From Branchiostoma floridae (lineage: Eukaryota; Chordata; Leptocardii; Amphioxiformes; Branchiostomatidae), in NCBI RefSeq assembly GCF_000003815.2, contig NC_049997.1, positions 14,110,067 through 14,174,066 on the forward strand: a stretch of 64,000 nucleotides of DNA, given 5' to 3'. The translations under genes were made by a program, and so were the position numbers. The notes under the pieces are model-generated. The model saw only the letters and a program-made list of their open reading frames with translations, was not told the DNA's origin and did no database searches. Shown here in pieces: positions 21,001-36,000 of this stretch. Positions within the stretch are counted from its first letter, which is position 1, and the number at the start of each line of letters is the position of its first letter.

Positions 21001-24000
21001 CAACGAAACGGGACACGAAGGTGAGTAACATTTCTACATACCGCATGTTGGCCTTGTGGTTACATGGCGTTTGAAACAGGAATATATGCTTTCAAAAAGC
21101 ATGCAAACATATGAATGAATGAAGACCTTTATTGTACATAAATACCCACTGGGTTCAGTAAAAATACACATACAACGTGCATTGAGTGTCGGTTTCGTTC
21201 AAATTTTTCACGGGAGGCCTGTGTAAATTATTCGTGACCGTGTGTGTCAACTGAAGAATGCTACTTTTGTTAACGTTACATATACTCTGACATTTTGGTG
21301 TTCATGTGTCATCAGATGTTTACGTTTGTTGACTCAAAATCAGGTTATAAAGCATAACAAATAAAAACACATTCCTATCCTATCCTAATGGAAAAAGGTA
21401 ATACATTAGATGATAAGTACGTAATCGGAGGATTTCCATTAAGCATCTTTTTGATGTGATATCAGTGAAGAAAATGCGGGCTTTTAGAATTTTTTTTCAA
21501 TTATACACAAAAGGTTTTTAGAAAACCGTTCTTTTTCTCTACATCTCAACGGAGTTCGTCGAACGACCTGTCAAATCTTCGGTCGCTCAGAGGTCACAAA
21601 CTCTCGTAGAAGGGGATATAAATGTTATGCTGTCCATGTTTTTGGTATGAACTTGTTACTAATTATGCTGCATAAACTAATTGTATTAGGACACGCTTGA
21701 TAACTGCATTGGCATAGGTTGCAGTATCGGGGATGTCTTGGAACTGTCTTATAACAAGTCTTAGATTCCATGTACTCGTTTAAAGAAAACCACATATACT
21801 TCGTTGATTCTACATATTGCACCCTATGCGACGCAATGGCTTATGGTTAAAATTTCATTGACGTCATCACATTACCATGGCACCAGAATAGACCACCCCA
21901 TATATGGTTTCAGAGTCTGGGATTATTGTATGTCTTACAACATGTTATGAACATTATGAATAGGATATTATTACCATTCCATTATGTGAAGAAATCGCTG
22001 ACGCTTACACTGACTGGTTTTACGTTACGCTATGCTGTAAGTGGCCGCCATAGAAATGCATAGCATGAAGGACTAGTCGTATTTCCTATTGTACTAACTT
22101 CTACTAGTTTAAAGACAACCCATGTGATGAACTGAACCGCTCATACATGGTTCGCCATGCCTCTTACTCTTCCATCTAGGTGACAGATGTACACCTTTTA
22201 TCTGTAAACAATTGGGGATGTATCTTTCCATGCAAAGTATGTGAGCACACTTTGCAATGGTACTTGTCAGATGCAAGTCTTTCGTCAGTTGAAACGGTCA
22301 TGTTTAAAGTTTGGGGATACAAGAGCTTTATTTAGGCTTCTATGTGTTGCCTAACCACATAAACGAGATATCAAAGACGGAAGTTCCGCTGCAGTACCAT
22401 AGAGGGCGTAAATACTTTTTAAAGCCTTATCAAGACCTATCAAATATCATAACAATCCATCCAGGCGTTCTCTAGTTATCTTGCGGACAGACATTGCCCG
22501 TACAAACAAACGGAAGTCACTACAAAACCTCGGTTATACGGAGGTAACAACACGAATCTTGTTCCAATGAGGCTTAGCATTAAGAAGTTTAAACATAGGG
22601 ATGTATCGGTTCGAGAAATGCAAAGAATTAGAGTCTGGGTTCAGCAGAATAGGAGAAGGGATCTTGTAGCTCCGATTAGATTCTTCAAGCAGAGGTTAAG
22701 ACTAGGACATAGCACTGGCCGGGGTTTCTTAGTAACTTCTTATTTAGACCTATGTCACATTTCCAAACAGGGGCCCGACCGGGCAGCTTTCGGGAACGAA
22801 AATTATGATATAAAGACACTAAACTACATGAGACGTAACGAGAATAGTGGTGGGCATTATTTGTGTATATTTTTACATTTCTATTCTTCGTTTCCACAAA
22901 CAGCCCGCCCGGAGCTCGGTTTGGATATGTTACGTTAGCCTTAAGGGAGACAGTCATAAGAAATCCCGGCCTAATTTACCCCTCACCGTAACCTCTGCTT
23001 GGAGTTAGATAGTTTGTCCCACGTTTTGGGCCACGTGAAAGCCAACCCCACGCCTGAGACACGTGAGTTATAGCTGCCCCTCCCCGCGTTAGGAAATGTA
23101 AACAGATCAGTTCACTCGGTTTGTCACCTGCACACACAAGAAAAATATATCGGGTTCTCCCCAGGGACTTGTTTTCCTCATGCGCTGACACTCGCATCCG
23201 GCTGGCAATGATAGAAGGGCATCAACATAAATTTTCAGGTCACAGAACTGTTGAAAGAAGCCAGACAGTACCTAGTACCACACTACAGTCTTTTCTCCCT
23301 ACATTCGTATTATATTGCAGTCACAATTGTTGTAGTCGTCCTGCGATTTCGATGACGTAAAAATTCCAAGCATGCTGTTACAAAACCAACCGCTCACACG
23401 GACAGCACTTTCCAAAACAAGATAGGACTGGATTTTGTACGACAAATGTACGACCATCCCCAGAGTAGTTTCTGTTTTCCATCGTACGACGGTCGTATGA
23501 CGACTTTGAACGAGTTCTAACCGCATCATTAGCAATGGTATTGGTAAAACATTTAAGACCCTATTAAGATTAGTACTGGATATATTTACTTGGCCCTAGT
23601 TCTGGGTGTCTGTGATGGTGTCAGCTATATGAGCTATATGGTTTTAGACGAGCGAAGCCTAGAACTGGCTTTTTTAAAGTTAGCAGGTTAAAACCAAATT
23701 TATTGACGTCCTCATTTTCCTTAACTCATCCGCTTTGCCAATCAGGCTCCAGGTAGATGCAAGTACCCGGCCCAGTCTAGATTTAGCAGGTTAAAACATT
23801 GATGACGTCCTCAATAATTCGCTTTGGTAATCGGGCTCCAGGTAGATGCAAGCTTCGTACCCAGTCTCGGCGTTTTATGGGTGATTTTGCAATATTTAGT
23901 ACCGTGACGTCTTTGTGACAGAGATCTAAGCGCTCCGCATAGACGTAGAACTTGGGTTCTCAATGATCGTTGACAAGGATCCAGCGCTGGTCTCGAAAGT

Positions 24001-27000
24001 GGTCGCGTCATCGTTACTTTTATGAATTTGACGCGTTTTCTCTCGATGACGCAGCTTTAAAACCTGGAGTGGGTCGATCAGAGTGGTCAACAAGGCCCTT
24101 GGCTACTTTCACCCTTATTGTGACCTATATAATGGGCCAATTGAGATCGGGGTGGGCGGTGGCTGATATCGATGACATTGGGGCACAACTGCTTTCAATA
24201 GGGAGCAATAGAATCTGTTTATACAACATTATCTATTGAGTAGTCCGACAGTGATCAACGAGCATTACGACAATGGAGTTCGTGTCAGAACTCGGACATC
24301 GGTGTTAATCCGACAAAATGATGGATATAAACATGTCTGCGTACCAACACACACACATACGCACACCCGGACACACACATAATCAAACAAACAAACAAAC
24401 ACATATATATACCCATCTACAATCGCTGAAAAATTTAACGGGTACTATGAATGTAACGTAAGGTACAGTACATGATAAACCTATTCTTAGGCATTTTCGT
24501 TGGGTATGTAAAGAACGATAGAATGTACCTTCCTTTGAAATATTTGCAGATATTCCTGAAGAACGCGTTTCGAGTGAACTCAACGTCTGTTTGTAAACTA
24601 ACTTTAAAGGCTCACTATGTGATTTTAGGACAACATAGCAAAGTAGAGTTTCGTACGATTTTTTTACATAGTAAGTTGGATCAACCATTTAGAATTGCTT
24701 ATTTAGCTAGCCTGGAGTGTGTCTAAATAGTCCACCCAGAAAATCTCCCAGTGTATAGTTTGTTGTTGTTGTTTACACCAGTCTATTTTGGGATGGTTCA
24801 AGAAACTTAGCCAGCCTTGATTTTGCACAATTCACAAGCATAAGAAATTCCAAATAATGATTTATTATGCTGAAAAGTGGTTGCACATGTTATTCACATG
24901 ACGGCTCTTTTCCCGAGAAGATGTTTCAATTTTGGGGTAAAATTGTACGCAAAGTCCCTTTAACAACACAGCTTGATGTCATAGAGCACCATTGATATGG
25001 AGTGCTTCACACTTTCCGTCCCATAGGTGAACATGAAGCGTTGTACAGTGCAGAGCCACACGAGGACGGACTCAAGTTCACCAAAATCCGCCAGGGACAC
25101 CCGGTCATGGGACTGGACCCGGATGACTCCAGAATGCACAAGGTAAATCAATTCGTGTGTCTGGTACAATAGACATTGTCATGTTTAAATACCACATGTA
25201 TATCTTTTAAGGTATACGTAAATGGATGTTCAATCCAATTGTGAAAGAAGGTAAAACAGTTAAGGTGAAGCATGATGCTTTCTAGTAGTACAATGAAGGT
25301 TTGTATGAACTGAGTTTTCATCCAAGTACAATAACGTTATAGATGACACCCGCGCACGCATCACTTTTCGGCCGTCTTACCAAAAGAATTCTATCATACT
25401 TTAAATTGTACAAAGCAGCTGTGTATATATAAAATGAGCAAACACAGGTATATGTAGTAGATTACAAAAAATATCACAAAACGTGTACTAATGTCATGAA
25501 ATGCAATGGTCAATTCCAAGGCCAAAGAACATAATGTGAAAGAACAAAAATAAAGTTCGGTACACCATACTCTGTGTGTTAAACCATTTGACCAACAATT
25601 CTTGACCACTTAGATTTCATAATAAATGCGGCATTTTTTTGGCAAAAGTTACTTTCCAATCCCAAGCTCGCATCGGGTTCCCATGAGATGTCATCCATAT
25701 GAATAAATCAACATGGCCAGGCATTCAACGACTTGTATACCCAAAACCATATCCATTTTCTCTTGAAATTGTAATCATAATTTCTTTTCGACAGGAAATC
25801 TACTTCAAACATGACGGAGACGTTCCCCATCGTGTGCTCATCAAGGAGAAGGTGACGTCAGCACGGAAGAGTCGGCCGGGGTTCGACGTACACGAGGGCA
25901 CCAGGGGGACGCACTTCGTAAATGAGCAGGAGAAAGTCGGTACGCATCTTTACGTTTTTATGCCCTGAAAGACACATACTGATGCTTGTAGCACGTTTAA
26001 GAACCAACCACACCTTTCGAAAAAGAGTAGTGTGCGATGGTACAAATCCTTCTGTCTGGAGTTGGTGATTCACTTCGAATCACCCGGATGGAGGCCTGGC
26101 GAACCTCCGACTGTATCAGTCACACGATGATTTACATCATTCACCCGGACGGGAGACCTGGCGGATCCCTGTCTTGTAATTAGCCAGCGAAAGGGTATGT
26201 CACCCTTTAAGAGGCGGTATAACCCCGCCGTGTGTAAGCACGTCGACCGATGATGATGATGATGATGAATACTAGCTGTTCCAAAAGTTCATCATATTTC
26301 TTATTTTTCAACGAAAAAAAGGATTGGAAGTATCACATTTGTACTGTGCAAAACAATCATTGGTAATGGAATATACCACTTATGTAGCATTAATCTATGC
26401 AAATTGCAACTCGTGACCCATAGAAGAATTGCACAAAACGCAGCAGATAGCTTATGGCGTCCTCCGTCCTCAGTCCAGTGATGATAACGTCAGTACTGTT
26501 GCCAACGACAATACTCATGATGCACACGTCATTCCGATATTATATGCTGTACAGGGCGGTGACCATCTCCGTTTATATAGCTCTTAGGCCACCCACTTGT
26601 GCAAGCACTAAAGCAGGGTGCTCGTCCACTGATAGTGGAGTGTGTTCAACAGCTACCCTTTCTCTTTAGCGCCGAGTGCTAAACAGAGAAAGCAATACCT
26701 ACTTTGCGGCGTATAAGTGTGAGGAACATGATTTCAAAGGTATTTGAAGCATTATTTTCAAGCCTGTATTGTTTTATCCATTTCCAGACCTCCCTGAGAT
26801 GTCGACTAACGCCGAGTCGGAGTTCACCCTGATCGGACTGAGGCACACCGAGCCAGTCACACCTCCACCGGAACTGTTAGAAGACACGATTCACGCAACA
26901 CAGGTACGTGCGAAGACATAGGAAGAAACTCTATAGTCCATCCCATAAGAAGAAGTGGACCCTTAAGTCCATTCACTGTTTCCCGCACTTTGGTACGTTC

Positions 27001-30000
27001 ATGTCTGTATGAAGGATTCTTCCTCTGGACATTTTCCTTCGAGTGAGAATTGTCGTAGTATTTGCAATCTTAAGACTCGTGATAACTTGACTATCGTTAA
27101 ACAATTGACAACCGTGCAGAGCTCAAGAATGGGGCCTTGCACATGCGGCAACATAAGTAAGAAACACTTAGTACTAAGTACGTCAACCACATGGCTATAT
27201 GATAAGTCATAAATTCTTCAGTCTATAACCAAATTCACTAGGTCAAGAAACTCTTTTAGTGTCACTGACGAAAGGTAGTGGATTCTGCCTGAAACGTCTG
27301 ACCGTTTGCAAAATTATATCCAGTTGCTTGAGCATTGCCATTTGTGGTATCCTACTAACTACCCTTTCTAATGAAAACCTTTTAAGTTATACCTTATTTT
27401 ACACGTCATTTCAGCACCGCACATGGACTCCGCAAGGCCCACAGTTGAACTTGACTTACGCACAAGATCTCATCCGCCAAGACGTGGTGTGTCTGAGGAA
27501 ACTGGTCATTAAGAGAGGTGAGCGACTTAAAGTCATTAAAGCTACAGTGGTATCTCACTGCACTTGGGGCACCGGTGCGGCACTGCAGGATTCGTTCATT
27601 GCGACACTGTTGTGTTATTTTCGCCAATTTTCATAAATTAGATGATTCGCAATACGTAAAAGCATGACTTAGAAGACAGCAAAACACAAGAGATGGAAGA
27701 AATTCGTTCTCTATCTCTGAAATTCGTTGAGTAATCTTTTGAACCCCGCAGTGCCGCAACGGTGACCCAAGTGCAGTGAGATACCACCTTTACCTGTTGG
27801 CGATAGAACTTGTAAATACTATACGTCAAACATCGTGGAAGACGAAATACATTTTATTTTAAACAGTCCGTTTTAAGATCACGAAAGAAAAAGGAACCTT
27901 TTACGAGGCCACTAAATTCCACTCTAGAATCTCTGCGTTTACATACAATAAGAATAAGCCTTTACATTTCTATAGAAAGTATTTGATAGTTGTTATATTG
28001 ATATGTTTGTGAAACTAGCTGCTTTGTAATACTGAAGTACCGTTTGGGAAAGTGTCACTGACATTGGATGGTGTCTGAAACGTTTGACAGTTTCCAAAAT
28101 CATATCCAGTTGCTTTTGGCGTACCGAATTTTTGACTTTTCTGAATATACCACAGCGCTATTAGGGAAGCAAGTAATCTTATGTATTTTTTTTAAAATCT
28201 CCACCTAGCTCACCCCAAGAAAGACGTCCTGCCTTGCTACACAAGCCTGAAGAACACACTCAGCAAACTGAGCAACGAGGACCTGCTCACTGTCGTGGAC
28301 TCTTACTTCAACCAGCCAAACTTAGCGTAAGTACTGTCTTTATCATCTAAAAATAATGTTTTAAATGTTATTCAGAGATGATATAGAAATGGGGGCGTTA
28401 AAGGCACGAAATGTAAGATTTGGACGATATTTATATGTGTTTTCTGGTTATCTCTTTGCGTTTAAAGTTGAATAAAATCCATCACCTTGCTCATTCAGGT
28501 AGTCATCTTCCAATGTGCGGTACAGTTGTCAGTTAATTCATTTGTTTACAAAGCTATTTATTGGTACCATCAAAAAAATAAAGGTACTCTTTGTCGGTCA
28601 CTTTTGCGCTGTTTGTAGTTGCAAGTAACATGAAATGGTGGAAACGTTTTAAAAAGTATTTATGATAACATGGAGATTTTTCTATCAATAAGATTTTCAT
28701 TTTTCCTTAAAAAGCTTACATTGATTGCGTGTTTTTGAGTTGTGTTTTTTTCGTACTACGAAAAGTACTTAAACAAAGTGCTAACTTGAGCACTCCCTGT
28801 CGCAACATTCTCATCCTTATTTTCCCTGTGTCTTCTTTCAAACATTCTATATTCAGAAAACACAAAGCAGTATTCGACAACACATATATCCAGGTCGTAC
28901 TAACCAAAAATCTAAATACAAACAAAGGTGTTTACTAAGAAGGCAAAGCTAGTCCTATGTATACAACATGCTTCTGTGTTGTCCTTGTCAGCACATTTTT
29001 AGATCAGAGGTATCACGTATGCTTATTTTCTTTGTCATGGCTTGCAGCACTAGCAAGACGACCTCTTGCCAAGGGGCTATGTAAACAGTGTAATTATACC
29101 CAGAAGAACAATGCTGTATTCATAACCTGACGACTTTGTGACCAAAACTCTCTATAGCAAAGACAACTTGACATATAACACGCCTTAGGCTGAATGGTGT
29201 GTAAGGATACGATATGCCTGTATACACATTCATTACAACCTACAGTGTTTTACTTGACATGTTAGGTTCAGTGGAAGTTCACGAACGGTACCTGGTAGTG
29301 TAAGGTAGATGTAACAGTGCGCGTGCATGTGGGATATAGGTTAATTATACACCTTTCGGCATCATATATCAATGTTAACGTTTACAACAACAGCGATGAA
29401 AAAGAGACAATTAAATGACCTGCAGGCCGAGTTGAGGATGTCGAAAGTTCAAAGAAGCAACAGGCACACAAGAACTACAGCTAGAATATATCACTTAATC
29501 GCGACTTATAAGCTTTATCGAGACTCTTTCTTTTCAAATAGATCTTTGCCTACTACAAAGTAGAGATTTCCAGCCTTAAACTAATGTTTAACACTATCTC
29601 CGACTGTAACAGTACTATTAAACTAATACATTGTTTAACACCATCTCCGACTTTAACAGTACTAGTATGTAGCTCCCATTACGAAAATGCTGCATGTAGA
29701 TTTAGTATAATGTCCACACTGTCTAACACAGAACAAAGGAATGAAGTAATCTTCCTCTTTTATGCACACCATTAATAACATAGTCCTCCGCAGTATAATA
29801 CACGTGTGTCGTAGTGACCACTTCTATCCTCACTCGTATTTACATGTATTTACTTCATTCTTAATATTGTACATTGTATTTTGATCATTGCAGTACGAAG
29901 CGCATAGACCGGGCCCATCTGATGGACGCAGTGTCAGATCTTCACACGGACTTCACAGAAGACCTGATCATGGACTATGTGTTCCTGTCGGACAGACCCG

Positions 30001-33000
30001 ACAAGATGATAATAGAGCGTATCCTGGTTCACTATGTCGGCACAGACGTTCTGCCACCAAAGGTGATTATAAGCTTAAGCTATCTTCCACAACAATTTGG
30101 ACTCAATATTTCATCCTAAAACACATTGTCTTTCACAAAAAAAGGTAATCTTATCACTGAAAATATAAATTCTAAAAGCAGATTTTCATTCGTTTATAGA
30201 CAACCTGCCACCAAAGGTGATTAGGCCATGTTGATTTGATTATATGGATGATATCCGCGCGCGTATTAATTTTAGGCCATTCCCAAAAATAGAATAACGT
30301 TTTTGACAATGCAAAGCAACTGCAAAAAGAGCAAATATATGTTATAGATGAAAGATGTATATATATCTGAAAGCATATACTGATGTCAGCGTGCAATTCC
30401 AAGGTCAAAGAAGATTTTGCTTGCAATTTGTAAAGTCTAATGGAGATCGCAAGGCACTAACAAAACAACTTCGACGTAATATTTCATTCCAAAACGTATT
30501 GTCCTTCATAAAAAAGGTAATATCATCACTACAAATACAAAAGTAAATTGTTTCTTTGCTTTATATGATACGATTTCTGATGTTGCATTCCATAGAGATA
30601 GATATCATTTTGTAGTTGGCTGGTTAACTCATTATGAAAACGAACGCTAAACGAACACTTTTTCTTTTATTTTCAGAGGCTTGTGGACTTCTTGGAGAGT
30701 GTGTCCTTCTATCCTGAGATCTACGACGGTGTGTGGGTTTTATATTTCTAGCAAGTTGCGACAACGTCGAGTGGCGTTGACCAATACGGAGGCTCATGAA
30801 CCGCTTCGCTCACACGGTGGTTTATTTGGTGCTTGAATTGAACATGTCCCATAACACTGTAAAACTATGAATCAATTGCTCATCGTTCTGTTCAAGCGAC
30901 GTGTTTTACTGAAAGCTAGATGTGTCGTTCTGTTCAATTGAACAGTTTAATGAAAAGCTAACCTTGTTGTGCTCTTTTTTGCAGAGGTGTACTCGATCAA
31001 GACAGTCCAACAGCGATGTCTGCTAGTCCTCGGGGCCGTTGCGGAGAATCTAGCCAAAAACGGCGACAAAGAGGCTGCGAGCAGAATTGTGGCACGTTTG
31101 GAGGACAACCTTGGTCTTCACGGTTGGTGATATACACACTAAAAATGATTTATCAAGATACATACACACATTCTTCCTGTATAAACCCAATTATTTTCAA
31201 ATTACAACATTAAAGCTCAGTATTTCCATTGTAGATCATCTGTACCCCAGCAGTCAGCTCTCTCTTTAGCTGTGGAGTCTACAGACGGTGTGATCCATAA
31301 GATTTAATCGCTGTGGCCCTAGCTCCAAACCAAAAGAGACATATGACGTTCCCGTTTACATGTTTTTTCTTGTATACAAATGTATCATGTTTTGTCCAGT
31401 TTTCTTGAGTATGGCACCAGTGTACTGTATTACTTTTGTGTTGCAATAAAAAACTATTTTGATATCGCTGTAAGTACGAACCAATGTACAAATACATGTC
31501 TTTAATCCTTGATACTTGCTAATAAGACAAAATTTTGAAAATAAGACAACTTCTTGAATAGATCCTTAGAATGAACGGCATGCTTACTTAATACTTAATG
31601 TGCATTTTGAAAATATGACGACGTTTTAATAGATCCTTGGAAGGAGCGTCAGAAGCGCTCCGCCCTAACAGAACTGGAGCTGGAGACGCTGGACCACAGC
31701 CGGGTCACCCTGCTGGAGGCGCTCGGTAACGCCGCCCAGCGGAGCTCGTATGAATACCTGCTGTCGTACGTCAACCAGTCCTCCTCACCGGCCATACTCA
31801 GGAGGGCGGGGCTACATGCTCTCAGGAGCTTCCATCATAAAGAGGTAATTAAATTATTCACAGAAAGCAATCTGCCTAATCTGCCTCGTATAATCATATA
31901 CTTATGATGATAATCATGGAAGCTTACATGTGTTGGTAGTAATCAAAAGACAATGTTAACTTCTTCCAACATATATTGGACAAGTCAGAGTGAAAACCTA
32001 AATTTACAAAGTAGACAAAAATACTGTACGTGCCGTGCGGACGATGATAGGTACATGTACGTTACACGCTTAAGATCAATTTGGTGGCCAGCTAAATGCT
32101 GTATCAAATTTGTAGTTTTGTAAAAGGACTTAATGCAATCTTTCTTTATCCAGGCAGCGGAACGGTTGCTACTGTCCGCCCTGACAGACGAGGATGAACA
32201 TGTACGGTACGAGGCGAACCTGTACTACCAGGCACATCCGCACGGGCAGCGTATCCAGCACTGGACGGGACCCATTGGACCTGGGTAAACATTCAACATA
32301 CATTTCCGTTGTCAGACACATCATTGATCCGTAATTCCATTGGACGCAGACCGTGCAGCAACCAAAATTTGATTTGTAAGACCTATGACTTTACAAACTG
32401 AATACGATCCATGATAAAAAAGTGATTTGAACGTAAAAAATTGAGTTTATTTCAATGTTATGCCTTATTTCGAATGCACTTTTCAGCCAAAGTTTCCAAG
32501 TGACTATTATCTCCGCGATCATAAAAACGGAGGCATTGCAGTCAGTTGGTGTGTCTACTTATTAACTTACCTTAATATATAAGGTGAAAATGTTATAACA
32601 TGATACTTGGAGCATTTCAAGTTAGTGGCTTAACTTGGGTCCAATTTTGTATACACGCAGTGTGACTCATATATGTTGTTATGGTACTCATTGTACCCAT
32701 TTAGAGTTTGTTTAATAGCTTGTATGTCATTTGTGTAATTGCTAAAACTGACTTTTTGCCCTCAGGTTGAAGAATGTGACAGACCTGGGACATTCGCGGG
32801 GCAAGAGAGGCCTCGCTGACCTCTTTGACCCGATCCTGTTCAAACTCCAGTCCCCTGCTTGCGACTGGAAGAAAATCATCGGTTCGGAAGACATAGGAGC
32901 GTCATTTGGTCTCATCATAAAGAACGGTCTGGACTTGAACATTGGTAAGTATCGTCATACCAAATGTCAATGGTTACTATGTCATTATCAATTACGGGAA

Positions 33001-36000
33001 AAGCCTAAACTTTTCCAACACAAGATTAAAATACTTGAACACGTGACCTTCTGAATGTGTCACCTGACCAATTGGTCAATGGTAATTGGTAGTTTGTAGT
33101 GACCCCCGTCCCGGTTACTAGGAACGAAAGGCAAAATTAATGCTATTGTAACTATGAGCTTGTAGAAGGCTGGAATGACAGCAACAGGAGTAACAACTTG
33201 ACAATCCACGCTTTAGTCCTCATTACTCAATACACTGTTTGCAAGATTAGGCCTTATCATGATAATGATTTGCATTTGATTAAACCATAATTTCAATCAT
33301 TCAGGGGATCCGGGAATCATACATAAGCATAAATGGTCATTCGGTCTTTTTTCTCAATACCTCTACGTACTTCAGCGCCCCTGAGTGGTCACCTGATAGT
33401 GGACGTTCACGACGAGGTTTTCGCACGCGTGCATCTCGGCATCCTGAACATCAACCTGGACATTGTTGTCATTCGGATGTGTTTCAAGGGCCACACTGAA
33501 TACAGTTTCAACCTGCTTCAGGTATGGCTTTATGTTATGTTTTTGGCAACGCCTTAGGGGCAAGACAAACGGTACATTATTTCCACTGGTTTGTACATCA
33601 TGCTATCTATCTGCAATTCATAAAGGAATTGAATAAGAATAGGCCTTAAGGAAAATATTTACCTTATCTCCAACCAAAATTCAGACTCACCAAATTTTTA
33701 GCTGACGACCTGGTTGCTCACTACAAGTCATTTCCTGAAACAGTGACGTGAGCACTGGCTCAAAGGTGGTTGAAAGCCTGTATCGACCCTCGTTTCGTTT
33801 GGCATAATATTTGTATCATAAGAAATCACAGACGTGTATAGAATGATGCAAATTTACACTTATGTGTTCAGAGAAGAAGCTTACAGAATCTTAAGAATTG
33901 AAGTCCCTGTGTCTTCAATTTTTAAGTTGAACTTGGTTAATTACTTAAGTTCTTTACAGTGCCATTCCTTGTCGTTCAGCTGGTCTTGTTTGTGATTGTA
34001 ACAGTCTCTCACTCATGAACCCTTTCCCATCTATGCCCTACAGGAATTTGACATCAACAGTATCACAGATCTCACCACGAAGTTTGACAATATCATCACC
34101 AAAATCTTCGACAACATCAACCGAGGTGTGTCCACCTTGCAACAGATCATAGCGGGCGATATAGACTTCATACAGATGTTTGAGGACCTAAAGGACGCGG
34201 TCGAAGATCTCCCCAACAAGGTACGGAAAGACTTTGCAATAGCTGAGATATTCAATTGCCAATTGGCGTAGACTCAGTGTTATACACGTACAAAAAGACT
34301 TTTTTGTTACATTTTTACCTTCGTTTATTCTTTTCAAAATGTCAGTCGTCCGAAAGACGCGCGTGTTAGTTTATATGTAATACGAAAGTTTGAGTGTTAA
34401 ACCTAGAAAACACAATAGGGCCTTTAATATACAAAGCACACATATCTAACATACCAAGTACATGTTTTAACTTTTAAACCTAGAAAACATATTGTGAGTT
34501 TGTAGCAACCGTATCGCGAGACTTAGACCTGACAAACACATACTTGTTATGAAAGTTATTATATCAATTATGCGAATTGCGTCAGTAAATGCATAAATAT
34601 ATTGACATAATGAGCGATTGTCAGTTTAGGAAAAAAAAATGTAACCTACAACTTTCTTTCTTTTCAGGTTTGGGATATTGGCGAAGCCGTCAAATTTGCC
34701 ATGAGAATCATGGGAAAATATGCGGTGGAGGACTGGCCGGTGCACCTGCAGCCATTGGTCAGGGCAGTATACGGGGTTGTCAACAAGATCAACAAAATCA
34801 GGACTGATGTCTTAACATTCTATGACGTAAGTTTTGTTTGGTACTATGACTTTGAGGGTGACAATTTTACATATATTTTCTTACACAATGTATTTTCTTG
34901 CCAACAAGCTTTCGATGAGTCATCTGATGAATTGACCCGACGCCTATGTCACATAACTTGAACGGAGTGTGACGCCAGCAATGGGTCAAAGGCGCCTGGT
35001 CGTTTGCAATTGCTATATTTTGGATACAATTTTAGCATTTAGCGCTACATGTTCTTACACGTGCAATCTAACATGTACCTATGTGGTTTGTAGCTCCTGA
35101 CACAAACAGTGACCGTTGATCTACCCTGGGCAGCCGATCAGATATGGGAATCCATCGTAGTGATAGTGGAGAACCTTGATGACGTCTTCACCAACCCTAA
35201 AGGCGCATTGGCAGACATCTTCAAAGCCGTCTTCAGGTAACCTTTGTCAGTTTTCCTTCATTTGACAAATACTAACTTTTGGCGCGGACACATTTGTCGT
35301 ATGTCATCGTACTATTTTGATGCGGTAGAATTTTCTAGCAGGCTGTGGCAGAAACAACCGCTGACAAGATGTATGATAGCCTTTTTGGTAAGAAGTCAGC
35401 TGGATTTTGTATGACACATTTAACACCATTCCCCAAATACCCTTGGTTGTCGATTGTATGACCAGACCCATATCTACCAATGGACAAACAAAGCGGTACA
35501 AAACAGACTTACTTTTTTCATATATGATCCATTCATTTTATATTTTTACCAGGTTGCAGCAGGCAGTTGCCAAGATACTGGAAAACAAGAGAAAGATGGA
35601 AAACATTGTTTACCCTGGTGGTAAGTGGGCATTTCTTTACTGCATAGAATAGCAATATGCTGAGAGAGTAAGACCAAAATCTAACTACTACTGTTGTCCT
35701 ACATCTTCTGAAACGGAACCTACGATCTGGTACAAACTTAAGAATAGTTAGAAAGGAATTTATGATGGAAAAATACTTAAAATGAAAGCCGTATGGGTCC
35801 GAATAATATCTAAAGTTTTAAAACATTATCCGATGCAAAGATTTACCTAATTTTCAATCATTACTGACACATACACTGATCAAAGGTCAAAGGTGGCCGG
35901 AAGTTGGTACCTGCTGCCGTCCCGGTCAAACGTGATGCTTTCTTTATGCAGGTCATTTTCCGGACTGGTTCTACCCGCGGGCGATGGTGGAGGAAGCACG

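Noticed and set aside
22567-22938. 123-codon ORF in intron 5
   Set aside because: No recognisable domain, no splice sites in phase with the host gene, and repeat-like GC-rich inverted segments inside.
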